Shown here piece after piece: positions 48,446-60,210 of a stretch of 63,942 nucleotides of DNA. The position numbers were made by a program, and so were the translations under genes. The first letter of the stretch is position 1; each line of letters opens with the position of its first letter. This stretch comes from Prochlorococcus marinus str. MIT 9107. Its GTDB lineage: Bacteria > Cyanobacteriota > Cyanobacteriia > PCC-6307 > Cyanobiaceae. Where the stretch lies: positions 1 to 63,942 of the forward strand of contig NZ_JNAI01000005.1 of NCBI RefSeq assembly GCF_000759855.1, in the 5' to 3' direction. Under the pieces are notes generated by a model. That model did not search any database. It saw only the letters and a list, made by a program, of their open reading frames with translations, and was not told the origin of the DNA.

Positions 48446-49020
48446 TCAACTAATTTAGAGGAAATATATAAATTATTCTTCTTTACAATATCTATTAATG
48501 AAGTGGGTAAATTAGAATAATTAAAATTTAACCTTAACTTAGAACTTGAAATGTTTGGGATTTTTATATTTGAAATTTTAAATTTTACTTTACAAGTCTC
48601 TAACATTTTAAGAGTACTCGATTCAATAGGATATCCCTCTCTTTTTAGTATAAAAAAACTTACCTCCTTATTAATTTTATCAAAATTCTTCCAACAGAAA
48701 ATATCATTAATTAAATCACTCCCTATAACAAAATCTAAATTATTAAATTCATAAATTTTTTTGCAATTTTTGATTGACTCTATTGCCCATTGGCTACTAA
48801 CACTTTGATTAAATAAAATTTTGGGATTATCTAAATCTTCTATTAAAGTTTTTAACAAATGGCTGCGTATTGAGATATCTTCTTTGTGCTTTTTGTTGGG
48901 GTTGTTGCTCACATAACTAATGGTAAATGCATAAATTTTGGATAATTCTTCAAGTATTTTTTTATGACCAATGGTAGGTGGATCTGCACTAGTACCAAAT
49001 AAAGCAACTGTTTTTTTCAT
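48442..49020 (-). CDS. nadD: Nicotinate-nucleotide adenylyltransferase
   Basis: NadD makes nicotinate adenine dinucleotide from the mononucleotide and ATP. The 192-residue product has the nucleotidyltransferase motif FGTSADPPTIGHK; the second His (His19) is present, but the first position of the classic H-x-G-H is Thr, a variation that I believe is common in cyanobacterial NadD. The C-terminal ISSSKLR is the second signature. Very high Lys, Asn and Ile content reflects base composition. Overlap with nadE supports the assignment. Confidence 0.9.
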   Translation of the reverse strand: MKKTVALFGTSADPPTIGHKKILEELSKIYAFTISYVSNNPNKKHKEDISIRSHLLKTLIEDLDNPKILFNQSVSSQWAIESIKNCKKIYEFNNLDFVIGSDLINDIFCWKNFDKINKEVSFFILKREGYPIESSTLKMLETCKVKFKISNIKIPNISSSKLRLNFNYSNLPTSLIDIVKKNNLYISSKLVE

Positions 49021-49028
49021 TTTAAATT

Positions 49029-50270
49029 TTAAGGTAGAAAACTCATAAAATTATTATTTAAATTCCTATTTGATAAGTAAAAATTTATGTGGTTAAAAAT
49101 CTCTGGTTCTTGAAAAGTTATATTTTTGATCATAGTGAATGGCTCTATATAAGATACTTTGCTTCTTATAAATATTTCTTTAGCAGCTAATTTCCCAAGG
49201 ATTTTTGTAGAATGAACTGCGATTGCTGCTTGAATAATGGCAATAGGTCCATATGGTAATAATGACAGTCCATTAGTGAAAGGTGCTGTTAATAAAATTA
49301 ATTTCCTAATAAGGTTAAAAGATGTATTGATGCCAATTTGAGTTACTCCCAAAAATAAGTTATTAATCGATATATTTTTGAATATTTTTCTTGTAGATTC
49401 ACCCTTCAAATTTAAGCCATAAATTTTACTTAATTCGCTAATTAATGCAGTATCTAGTGCAAAACTACCAGTTATATCAAATAAAATAAAAGGATTAAGA
49501 GCCACTGCCGATGCCTTTATTGTCGAAAACTTACCAATAGTTGATTGAGCTAATTTCTGCCTTCGTTTTAATCTTTGTTTTTTCAACTGTATAAACAATT
49601 TATCGGCTAATTGAAGAGAGTTTAATGTTAATAAAATCTCTCCATATTGATTTATTATTTTTGTTAAGTAGTCATTAAGATTGTTTTCATGATTAATAAT
49701 TATTGGAATATTTAAATCTTTTGGAAGCTTAAATTTTATATTTTCAGTTATTTCTTTTAATTCATTTTTTTTAAAAAGATCGATTTTGTTTAAAACTATA
49801 ATAATTTTTTTTCCATTTTTAATAAAGGAGCTAATTTCGCTTACTTCATTTCTATTTATATCTCCTGCAACAATAAATAAAATAAGATCCGAATGGTTTA
49901 TGTGAGAATGGATTTTATCAGGGAATTTAATATTGCAGAAGTCAAAGCCTGGCGAATCTAGTAACTCTATACTTTTAAGCGTTTGATTTTTAAGAGCCCA
50001 CTCTTCTGCTTGTATTTTTTTTGTAGATCCGTTAATAATATCTGTTTTAAATATGTGTTTTTTAAATAACGTATTTAAAACAGATGATTTACCTACTCCT
50101 GATTTGCCATATACGCCAATTCTTATTTTTTTTTCTTTAAGTCTAAAAAGTTGTTGATTAAAGGAAATTATTTCACTATTAAAAAAACTTTTTTCATAGT
50201 TAGTAAGATCTATTCTCTCCCACCAATTTTTTAAAAGTAAATAATTTTTATTAATTTTTAATTCTTTCAT
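49029..50270 (-). CDS. GTPase with C-terminal membrane-associated domain (DUF697-like)
   Basis: The 413-residue product has an Era/Obg-like G domain: P-loop GKSGVGKS at 55-62, DSPG switch II near 107-110 and NKID near ~159. After ~240 a region rich in hydrophobic and small residues (e.g. FLGVTQIGINTSF, LLPYGPIAIIQAAIA) resembles the membrane-associated DUF697 half of cyanobacterial/plastid GTPases. It is probably a membrane-peripheral GTPase, target unknown. It lies 8 bp upstream of nadD and 3 bp downstream of the CBS membrane protein on one transcript. Confidence 0.82.
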   Translation of the reverse strand: MKELKINKNYLLLKNWWERIDLTNYEKSFFNSEIISFNQQLFRLKEKKIRIGVYGKSGVGKSSVLNTLFKKHIFKTDIINGSTKKIQAEEWALKNQTLKSIELLDSPGFDFCNIKFPDKIHSHINHSDLILFIVAGDINRNEVSEISSFIKNGKKIIIVLNKIDLFKKNELKEITENIKFKLPKDLNIPIIINHENNLNDYLTKIINQYGEILLTLNSLQLADKLFIQLKKQRLKRRQKLAQSTIGKFSTIKASAVALNPFILFDITGSFALDTALISELSKIYGLNLKGESTRKIFKNISINNLFLGVTQIGINTSFNLIRKLILLTAPFTNGLSLLPYGPIAIIQAAIAVHSTKILGKLAAKEIFIRSKVSYIEPFTMIKNITFQEPEIFNHINFYLSNRNLNNNFMSFLP

Positions 50271-50273
50271 AAT

Positions 50274-51251
50274 TTATTTTTTCCACCAACCAGCTAAAAC
50301 AGATAACACAGCTTCTGCACCAATAATTCCCACGAATCCCCCAAATTCATCTACTACTACTTTCACTCCTTTATGATTATTGTCAAATCTTGTTAATAAT
50401 TGATCCGCCTTAATCATTTCGGGAATGTAATCTACAGGTTCGCAAATTTCTGATAGTAATTTTTTATTTGCACCGTTAATTAATTCTCTTAACATATTCT
50501 CTCGTTTAACCACTCCTTGTATTTTGTCAACTTTATCTCCCAAAATTACCCACCATGGAGAGTTATCTGAAATTATAAGTTTTGAAATTTCCTCAAGATT
50601 GGAAGATCCATCAAGACAAGGTGCTGATACCCTGGGAATCATTAAATCTTTAGCTTTTAAATCATTTAATTGAAAAACTTTAAATATCATTGCTGCCTCA
50701 TCAGCTTCAATAAAACCTTTCTGACTTCCAATTTTTGCCATTTGTCTAATTTCTTCTTCATCAGTTGAAATTTCATTCTCTGCAGTAATAACTGGAAATA
50801 TTTGCTCTATTAATATTAAAAATGGCCTCATTAAAGTATTTAATAGTCGTAGGATTGGAACGGATATTAAGGCGATTTGCACCGAAAATCTTGTACCTAG
50901 AGCTTTGGGAAGTACTTCTCCGACTAAAACCACCAGTATATAAAAAGAAATTGAAAATAGGGTTAAGCCATAACTATTATTAATTACCAATGCTCCGTAT
51001 ACTCCTAATATAAGGCTTCCAATTATGTTAAATCCGTTATTAGTAATTGTAATTACAGTTAATGTCCTTCCTAGATGTTTCCTAAGTTTAAGAAGTTGAT
51101 TCGCAGAACTTTTAGGCTTTTGTCTTGATGCTATTTCTAAAATCCTTATTGAATTTACAGCTAAAAAAGCAGCTTCTACTCCCGAGCAACATGCTGACCC
51201 AATTAAAATAATAAGTATAAGTAAAATTAAAACGTAAATACTTGGTTCCAT
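50274..51251 (-). CDS. CNNM/HlyC-type membrane protein with CBS domains
   Basis: The N-terminal ~190 residues form a DUF21/CNNM transmembrane domain with about four spans and the typical GVEAAFLAVN...R..E segment. A CBS pair follows (~200-320; DLMIPRVSAPCLDGSS and KGVKVVVDEFGGFVGIIG). At 325 residues it lacks the C-terminal CorC domain present in many relatives. CNNM proteins are linked to Mg2+ or other cation transport, so that is a likely but unproven role. It is the first gene of a run with the GTPase, nadD and nadE. Confidence 0.88.
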   Translation of the reverse strand: MEPSIYVLILLILIILIGSACCSGVEAAFLAVNSIRILEIASRQKPKSSANQLLKLRKHLGRTLTVITITNNGFNIIGSLILGVYGALVINNSYGLTLFSISFYILVVLVGEVLPKALGTRFSVQIALISVPILRLLNTLMRPFLILIEQIFPVITAENEISTDEEEIRQMAKIGSQKGFIEADEAAMIFKVFQLNDLKAKDLMIPRVSAPCLDGSSNLEEISKLIISDNSPWWVILGDKVDKIQGVVKRENMLRELINGANKKLLSEICEPVDYIPEMIKADQLLTRFDNNHKGVKVVVDEFGGFVGIIGAEAVLSVLAGWWKK

Positions 51252-51325
51252 TAAGATAGATTAGATACTAAATCTGTTTTAATTTATTCTTCCATTTTTT
51301 TTAAAAACACGCCAATACACAATTC

Positions 51326-52651
51326 ATGTTTAAACCTAACAATAAAGTTTTTGAGGAAAGAAGAGAAATTTTCTTAGATAAACTTGATGGGAAAGCGGCT
51401 ATTATCCCAGGGGCTAATCTTGTAAAACATCATGCAGATTGCGAATATCCTTTTAGACAAGATAGTAATTTTTGGTATTTAACTGGTTTTGATGAGCCGG
51501 ATGCAATCGCTCTTTTTTTATCTCACAAGCCAAAGGGGGAGAGATTTATTTTGTTTGTTGCTCCTAAAGAAATTATTAGCGAAGTTTGGCATGGCTTTAG
51601 ATGGGGTTTGGAAGGGGCTGAAAAAGAATTTAAGGCTGACAAGGCTCACTCAATAAATGAACTAAGAGATTTACTCCCAGGATATATAAATGGTTCTGAT
51701 GAACTTGTATTTTCAATTGGTAAGTATCCCTTAATTGAGAAAATGGTTTTAGAGATATTTTCACAACAACTTGAAAATCGCTCAAGATTGGGGATTGGTG
51801 GAAATTGTATCAAATCTCCAGAAATTTATTTAAATGAGATGAGATTAATAAAAAGTGAATTTGAAATTAATAGAATGAGAAAGGCCATACAAATTTCAGC
51901 AGAAGCTCATGAATTAGTTAGAGAATCTATATCATCTAAGAAAAATGAAAGACAAATTCAGGGCGTTCTAGAGGGATTCTTTTTGGAAAAAGGGGCGAGA
52001 GGTCCTGCTTATAATTCTATTGTTGCTTCAGGAGATAATGCATGTATTCTGCATTACACTTCAAATAACTCACCTTTGAACAAGGGAGATTTATTGTTGG
52101 TAGATGCTGGCTGCTCATTAACTGACTATTACAACGGAGACATAACAAGAACTATTCCAATAAGCGGAAAATTTTCTTGCGAGCAAAAAGCTATCTATAA
52201 AATTGTATTGAGTGCTCAGAAAACTGCAATTAAAAGTGCCATAACCGGTTCAAATTCTAGTACTGTTCACAATGTCGCTTTAACAATTTTAATAGAAGGA
52301 TTAAAAGAAATTGGTTTATTATCGGGCAGTACTGAGCAGATAATAGAGAATCAATCATATAAACATCTTTACATGCATAGAACTGGACATTGGCTCGGTT
52401 TAGATGTTCATGATGTTGGAGCATACAGAATGGGAGATTATGAAGTCCCATTACAGAATGGAATGATTCTTACGGTTGAACCTGGTATTTATATAAGTGA
52501 CAGGATCCCAGTCCCTGAGGGACAACCGACCATTGATAAGAAATGGAAAGGAATTGGGATCAGAATTGAGGATGATGTTTTGGTCAATGATAAAAAACCT
52601 GAAGTTTTAAGTATTGCTGCACTTAAAGAAATTTCTGATTTGGAATTTTAA
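51326..52651 (+). CDS. pepP: Xaa-Pro aminopeptidase
   Basis: PepP removes an N-terminal residue preceding proline, using two Mn2+ ions. The 441-residue product has an N-terminal AMP_N domain (DSNFWYLTGFDEPDA, ~48-62) and a pita-bread catalytic domain. Metal ligands are visible: two Asp in VDAGCSLTDYYNGDITR, His in MHRTGHWLGLDVHD, Glu in TVEPGIY and Glu in GIRIEDD. It stands alone on the plus strand, divergent from the CBS gene. Confidence 0.95.
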   Translation: MFKPNNKVFEERREIFLDKLDGKAAIIPGANLVKHHADCEYPFRQDSNFWYLTGFDEPDAIALFLSHKPKGERFILFVAPKEIISEVWHGFRWGLEGAEKEFKADKAHSINELRDLLPGYINGSDELVFSIGKYPLIEKMVLEIFSQQLENRSRLGIGGNCIKSPEIYLNEMRLIKSEFEINRMRKAIQISAEAHELVRESISSKKNERQIQGVLEGFFLEKGARGPAYNSIVASGDNACILHYTSNNSPLNKGDLLLVDAGCSLTDYYNGDITRTIPISGKFSCEQKAIYKIVLSAQKTAIKSAITGSNSSTVHNVALTILIEGLKEIGLLSGSTEQIIENQSYKHLYMHRTGHWLGLDVHDVGAYRMGDYEVPLQNGMILTVEPGIYISDRIPVPEGQPTIDKKWKGIGIRIEDDVLVNDKKPEVLSIAALKEISDLEF

Positions 52652-52704
52652 AATTTGACTTATCTAGTTAATAGATTTATTTTTATAAAGTTTAAAGTTT
52701 TAAA

Positions 52705-52863
52705 ATGGATAAATCAGATTCATATGATTCGAAACTCTCTCAGGCTAGAGGTTTGGCTAGTCAGCTTGGAATGTTTGCTGAAGAAAATGATATTCCTAAA
52801 GATCTTTGGGATTCATTGGAAGCTACTATTTATGATTTTTATAAAGTTCCCAATGATAGATGA
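52705..52863 (+). CDS. Very small conserved-looking soluble protein
   Basis: ATG at 52705 to TGA at 52861-52863 encodes 52 residues beginning MDKSDSYDSKLSQARGLASQ. The product is acidic, helical and has a well-ordered end, DLWDSLEATIYDFYKVPNDR, unlike the Lys/Ile/Phe-rich peptides that random AT-rich frames give. A longer frame over the same DNA (52655-52879) has that random character and is rejected. It sits 53 bp after pepP. Function unknown. Confidence 0.7.
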   Translation: MDKSDSYDSKLSQARGLASQLGMFAEENDIPKDLWDSLEATIYDFYKVPNDR

Positions 52864-52970
52864 AAATCCTTTTAAGTAATCATCAATAACTAAAATCAAG
52901 AGATTTTGAAAAAATCAATCAAAATGTGACCATAAACTGATAAATTATTTATTAAACATAAATACAGTGA

Positions 52971-53456
52971 ATGACTTCATCTGATAAGTTAAATCAAAAT
53001 TCAACAGAAAAAAAAGAAAAAAAAGAAAAAAACACTGATTTGCCAAAATCTAAAAATTCTTCTCCTAATTCAGGCATGATGGGTGCTTCAGCTGTATTAG
53101 CAGCAGCTACAATCGATGAAGATGGAGTACCTACTGGTTACACCCCCAAACCTGACGAAGGGAGGTTCATCATTAAAGTGTTGTGGTTACCTGATAATGT
53201 AGCTTTAGCAGTTGATCAAATAGTAGGTGGAGGCCCAAGTCCTCTCACAGCTTATTATTTTTGGCCAAGAGATGATGCTTGGGAAAAATTAAAAAGTGAA
53301 CTAGAAAATAAAGGATGGATTACAGATAATGAAAGAGTTGAAATATTGAATAAAGCTACAGAAGTAATAAATTATTGGCAAGAAGAAGGAAAAACAAAAA
53401 AATTAGAAGAAGCCAAATTAAAATTTCCCGAAGTAACTTTTTGTGGAACTGCTTAA
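52971..53456 (+). CDS. ycf65: Plastid-specific 30S ribosomal protein 3 homologue (PSRP-3/Ycf65)
   Basis: PSRP-3 is a small-subunit ribosomal protein shared by cyanobacteria and chloroplasts. The 161-residue product has the family domain at ~63-140: [19 protein letters not shown], then [18 protein letters not shown] and [13 protein letters not shown]. The N-terminal ~40 residues are Lys/Ser/Asn-rich and disordered, longer than plastid forms. Its stop is 3 bp from that of atpC on the other strand. Confidence 0.93.
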   Translation: MTSSDKLNQNSTEKKEKKEKNTDLPKSKNSSPNSGMMGASAVLAAATIDEDGVPTGYTPKPDEGRFIIKVLWLPDNVALAVDQIVGGGPSPLTAYYFWPRDDAWEKLKSELENKGWITDNERVEILNKATEVINYWQEEGKTKKLEEAKLKFPEVTFCGTA

Positions 53457-53459
53457 AAA

Positions 53460-53864
53460 TTAGTTCTTTGCAGCTTGAATCCTAGCTTCTGCCTTCGAAA
53501 TCTCTTTCAAGGCTTTAATTTTCTCTGGATTTTTTTCATTGTCAGAGAATTTACTAATTGCTAATTTTGCTTGTTTAAGATCTTGTTCAGCATTTTGAAC
53601 ATTAATTTCTGATCCAATTTCTGCATTATTTACTAAAACTATGACTTCATCTGATTCAATTTCAGCGAAGCCTCCCATTAAAGCTATTGATTTCCATTGA
53701 GAATTCATTCTTAGCCTTAAAACACCTATATCTATAGCCGTAACTAAAGAAATATGTCCAGGAAGTACGCCCAGTTGACCAGTAGTACTAGGAAGGATTA
53801 CTTCTTCAGCTTCACCTTGATAAACATTTTTATTAGGAGCTAAAACCTTAAGAGAAATTGACAT
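53460..53864 (-). CDS. atpC: ATP synthase subunit epsilon
   Basis: Epsilon sits on the foot of the central shaft and limits ATP hydrolysis. The 134-residue product starts [27 protein letters not shown] and includes [22 protein letters not shown], the standard beta-sandwich, followed by a C-terminal helical hairpin rich in Ala, Lys and Glu. It follows atpD by 44 bp; the beta-epsilon pair apart from the main operon is the normal cyanobacterial arrangement (older name atpE). Confidence 0.97.
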   Translation of the reverse strand: MSISLKVLAPNKNVYQGEAEEVILPSTTGQLGVLPGHISLVTAIDIGVLRLRMNSQWKSIALMGGFAEIESDEVIVLVNNAEIGSEINVQNAEQDLKQAKLAISKFSDNEKNPEKIKALKEISKAEARIQAAKN

Positions 53865-53908
53865 TAATTTAAAATTATTGAAGGTTAAATATATAAATAT
53901 TTAGATAT

Positions 53909-55372
<1,464 letters not shown>

Positions 55373-55430
55373 TTATTAATTTGGTGATGATTAGCTGATT
55401 TTAAACAGCTCATAATCCGAAAATAATACC

Positions 55431-55510
55431 ACCTCATGGGTATATTCGTTAAATGGGTTCGGCCACCCGCACAGTTAAAGTATGGTTGAATTGCTGCTTC
55501 GCGGATTATC
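55431..55510. other. GC-rich segment between atpD and groES, possible structured RNA
   Basis: By direct count 37 of these 80 bases are G or C (46%), far above the surrounding gene-poor DNA. The 220-bp region separates divergent atpD and groES. It contains GGGT-TCGGCC-ACCC, a direct repeat of ATGGGT, and farther right GAGAA-T-TTCTC. I see no tRNA, no CIRCE operator and no convincing ORF. A small RNA or structured 5' leader for either gene would explain the composition, but the fold was not computed. Confidence 0.35.
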
Positions 55511-55589
55511 TTGATGAAGATACGGAATGAGAATTTCTCTTTCCACATTTATGGCGCAAAGCGTCTCAATCATGATCCTCCATTAATCT

Positions 55590-55901
55590 ATGGCAGCTGT
55601 TTCACTTACAGTCTCTACAGTAAAACCACTGGGAGATAGAATATTTATTAAAGTTTCCGCATCTGAGGAAAAAACTGCTGGGGGCATACTTTTGCCTGAT
55701 ACAGCTAAAGAAAAACCACAGGTAGGAGAAGTTGCTCAGGTAGGTCCTGGGAAACTTAATGACGATGGTTCTCGACAAACTCCAGAAGTGAGTATTGGCG
55801 ATAAAGTCTTGTACAGCAAATATGCTGGAACAGACATTAAATTGGGAGGAGATGAATATGTCTTACTCTCAGAAAAAGATATTTTAGCTGTAGTAAGCTA
55901 A
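55590..55901 (+). CDS. groS: Co-chaperonin GroES
   Basis: GroES caps the GroEL ring during folding. The 103-residue product has the mobile loop region ([19 protein letters not shown], ~26-44) and [10 protein letters not shown] near the start. It is 51 bp before groL. I see no CIRCE operator upstream, so HrcA control by the usual site is not evident. Confidence 0.98.
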   Translation: MAAVSLTVSTVKPLGDRIFIKVSASEEKTAGGILLPDTAKEKPQVGEVAQVGPGKLNDDGSRQTPEVSIGDKVLYSKYAGTDIKLGGDEYVLLSEKDILAVVS

Positions 55902-55925
55902 AATATTTGTTTCAAAAATTATTAA

Positions 55926-57590
<1,665 letters not shown>

Positions 57591-57615
57591 CTATACACTC
57601 GTTAATTAATTATTT

Positions 57616-57645
57616 AAGGGATCATTCACAATGATCCCTTTTTTT
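57616..57645 (+). terminator. Intrinsic terminator after groEL
   Basis: AAGGGATCATT (57616-57626), CAC loop, and AATGATCCCTT (57630-57640) form a perfect 11-bp stem that runs straight into a T-run to 57645. It is 26 bp after the groL stop. Since the arms begin with AAGGG and end with CCCTT, it could also work, more weakly, for secG on the other strand. It is the only clear rho-independent terminator I found in the window. Confidence 0.95.
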
Positions 57646-57654
57646 ATGAAATCT

Positions 57655-57882
57655 TTATGAAATCCAGCCAGCACTAAGAATAATTGCGAGAGACAAAAAT
57701 ATAACTAAAAAAGTCCAAGTTATCTTGTTAAGAGATGCTTCTGCACTACTAGCGCTATTGAACATTGAGCTGCCACTTGCTGCTATTCCTCCCATTCCAT
57801 CACCTTTGGGGCTATGAAGTAAAACTAAAAGTATAAGAAGCAGTCCAGAAAATACCCATATCCAACTAAAAATTTGAATCAT
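57655..57882 (-). CDS. secG: Preprotein translocase subunit SecG
   Basis: SecG assists the SecYE channel. The 75-residue protein has two hydrophobic spans (~2-21 and ~53-72) joined by the family loop LLHSPKGDGMGGIAASGSSM. It follows gpmI by 23 bp on the minus strand, a common pairing in bacteria and cyanobacteria. Confidence 0.94.
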   Translation of the reverse strand: MIQIFSWIWVFSGLLLILLVLLHSPKGDGMGGIAASGSSMFNSASSAEASLNKITWTFLVIFLSLAIILSAGWIS

Positions 57883-57905
57883 TTTTTTAAAAACTTGTAT
57901 TAACT

Positions 57906-59528
57906 TTAGACATGCTGAACTACTTTATTATACCCTTTTAATTCGACTTCTTTAATTAGAGATTTTCCTGACATTTCTTTTGGAATTGGGAGATTTAATA
58001 ATTGTAATAAAGTTGGTGCAATATCTGCCAAGCCAGCATTATCTCTCAAATAAATCTCATTTCCCATATTCGGTATTTTTCTCTTTTCACCCTCAATAAA
58101 AATTAACGGAACTTTGTTAGTCGTATGAGCTGTCCAAGGCTCACCAGAGGGGCCTTTCATTAGTTCTGCATTACCGTGATCTGCAGTGATAAGAATACTT
58201 CCACCCATTTCTCCAGTAGCGTTAACTATTTTACCTACGCATCTATCTACGGTTTCAACAGCTTTTATAGCTGCATCCATATTACCTGTATGACCAACCA
58301 TGTCAGGATTAGCATAATTTATAACTATAAGAGAATATTTCCCGCTCTTTATTGCGTTTGAACAGCTAATAGTTAGTTCCTCAGCAGACATTTCAGGGGC
58401 CATATCATAAGTCGCGACTCTCGGAGATGGAATTAAATGCCTATCTTCTCCTGGCAAAGGAACCTCAACTCCTCCATTAAAAAAATAAGTAACATGAGGA
58501 TATTTTTCTGTCTCTGCTGTTCTATATTGCTTGAGGCCATTTTCTGAAACTATTTTGCCTACAAAGTTGTCAAGAGATTCCGGGGGGAATGCCACTCTCA
58601 CATGCAGATTTGCCTCATATTGTGTGAAAGTAACGATATCTAATTTAGGAGCACTATTTCTTTTAAACTTTGAGAAGTCAACCTCTGAAAGGGATCTTAT
58701 TATCTGTCTAGCTCTATCTGGACGAAAATTAAAACAAATTAAACTATCTCCATCCTTTAAGAAGTTTTTTGTAAGTCTTATGGGCTCTAAAAATTCATCT
58801 GTAATATTTTTGCTATAACTTTCATTTAAATAATCAATCGGAGAAATATTAGTTACTTTGACATTGGGATCAGTTAAATTTAAAAAAGCTTTTTCTGTTC
58901 TTTCCCATAAAAGATTTCTATTCATAATCCAATATCTTCCACATATAGAAGCAATCTCTCCTACTTTGTATTTATTTGTATATTCAATTATACGTTTTAA
59001 ATAATGAAATGCACTTTTAGCAGGTGTATCTCTTCCATCAGTAATTACATGAATAGCAACTTTTTTAAGGCCAGCCTCAGATGCCCATTTTATTAATCCT
59101 AATAAATGATCAATATGGCTATGAACCCCTCCATCGGAACATAAGCCAGTTATGTGCAATGTGCCATTGTTTTGCTTAAGTGATTTTGCTAATTTATTTA
59201 ATTCCAATACGTGGTTTAATTCATTATTTTTAACAACATTTGTAATCCTTACTAGTTCTTGTTGAATGATTCTTCCTGATCCAATTGTAAGGTGACCAAC
59301 TTCAGAATTGCCCATTTGACCGATAGGCAGGCCGACGCTAGCACCGCTTGCATTAATGAGAGTGTGAGGATAGGCATGCCATAAAGAATCCATCACGGGA
59401 GTATTTGCATTTTTTACTGCATTATCTGAACTCTCTTCTCGATGTCCCCATCCATCAAGTATTGCTAGAACTACTGGACTTTCTGGTGGACTTAAACCTT
59501 TTATGTGTTTGCTGCTAATCTTTGACAT
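57906..59528 (-). CDS. gpmI: 2,3-Bisphosphoglycerate-independent phosphoglycerate mutase
   Basis: GpmI interconverts 3- and 2-phosphoglycerate, a link between the Calvin cycle and lower glycolysis. The 540-residue product is of the alkaline-phosphatase-like type with [11 protein letters not shown] at ~22-32, the catalytic Ser region [43 protein letters not shown] and ITADHGNAE, giving all metal ligands. secG follows. Confidence 0.97.
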   Translation of the reverse strand: MSKISSKHIKGLSPPESPVVLAILDGWGHREESSDNAVKNANTPVMDSLWHAYPHTLINASGASVGLPIGQMGNSEVGHLTIGSGRIIQQELVRITNVVKNNELNHVLELNKLAKSLKQNNGTLHITGLCSDGGVHSHIDHLLGLIKWASEAGLKKVAIHVITDGRDTPAKSAFHYLKRIIEYTNKYKVGEIASICGRYWIMNRNLLWERTEKAFLNLTDPNVKVTNISPIDYLNESYSKNITDEFLEPIRLTKNFLKDGDSLICFNFRPDRARQIIRSLSEVDFSKFKRNSAPKLDIVTFTQYEANLHVRVAFPPESLDNFVGKIVSENGLKQYRTAETEKYPHVTYFFNGGVEVPLPGEDRHLIPSPRVATYDMAPEMSAEELTISCSNAIKSGKYSLIVINYANPDMVGHTGNMDAAIKAVETVDRCVGKIVNATGEMGGSILITADHGNAELMKGPSGEPWTAHTTNKVPLIFIEGEKRKIPNMGNEIYLRDNAGLADIAPTLLQLLNLPIPKEMSGKSLIKEVELKGYNKVVQHV

Positions 59529-59666
59529 TTCAGAATCAAAATTCAGGTTTAAAGAGATCAGCCTCTAATTTAGCTGGAAAAGCGGTTTGATAACAATTTA
59601 TATTTAAAATAGTTAGCTTTTGCTAATTTATGAAAATATTGAATGAATTTTATTGATTTATAAATT

Positions 59667-60203
59667 ATGTCCAATAAAACAAAAAGGATTGTAATACTTA
59701 CTGAAGAAGAGCTTAGAAAAACTCTTTCGCGTTTAACTTCCGAAATTATTGAAAAAGTAAAAAAACTTGATAACCTTCTTTTAGTTGGTATCCCAACTAG
59801 AGGAATTGATTTGGCAGAAGTTCTAGAAAAAGAATTATACTTTAAGACAGGATTACAAGTTAGAAAAGGAATAATTGACCCGACTTTTTATAGAGATGAT
59901 CAAAATAGAGTTGACACTCGACTATTAAGAGCAACTGATATTCCAATTCCTTTAGAGAAGCAAGAAATTATCTTAATAGATGATGTGATTTACACAGGGA
60001 GAACAATTAGAGCTGCAATGGATGCTCTATGTGCATGGGGCAGACCTCAAAGAGTGATGTTGTTAGTAATGGTAGATAGAGGTAATAGAGAATTACCTAT
60101 TCAACCGGATTTTTGCGGTAAAAAAGTTCCAACTAGTAAAAATGAAAGTATTAGTGTACGTCTAAATAATATTGATAATGAAGAAGGAGTTTTTCTTGAG
60201 TAA
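59667..60203 (+). CDS. pyrR: PyrR bifunctional regulator / uracil phosphoribosyltransferase
   Basis: PyrR proteins bind pyr mRNA in Gram-positive bacteria and can act as uracil phosphoribosyltransferases. The 178-residue product has the PRPP-binding signature ILIDDVIYTGRTIRAAMDAL (~101-120), and the family features LVGIPTRGIDLAEVL and GIIDPTFYRDD. No pyr biosynthesis genes or PyrR-binding loop are seen nearby, so an enzymatic (salvage) role is as likely as regulation. It converges on the Hsp70-like gene with 7 bp between stops. Confidence 0.93.
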   Translation: MSNKTKRIVILTEEELRKTLSRLTSEIIEKVKKLDNLLLVGIPTRGIDLAEVLEKELYFKTGLQVRKGIIDPTFYRDDQNRVDTRLLRATDIPIPLEKQEIILIDDVIYTGRTIRAAMDALCAWGRPQRVMLLVMVDRGNRELPIQPDFCGKKVPTSKNESISVRLNNIDNEEGVFLE

Positions 60204-60210
60204 ATTTAAT

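Noticed and set aside
52655-52879. 74-codon plus-strand frame after pepP
   Set aside because: Random-looking Ile/Phe/Lys-rich product; the 52-codon frame at 52705-52863 over the same DNA has better protein character.
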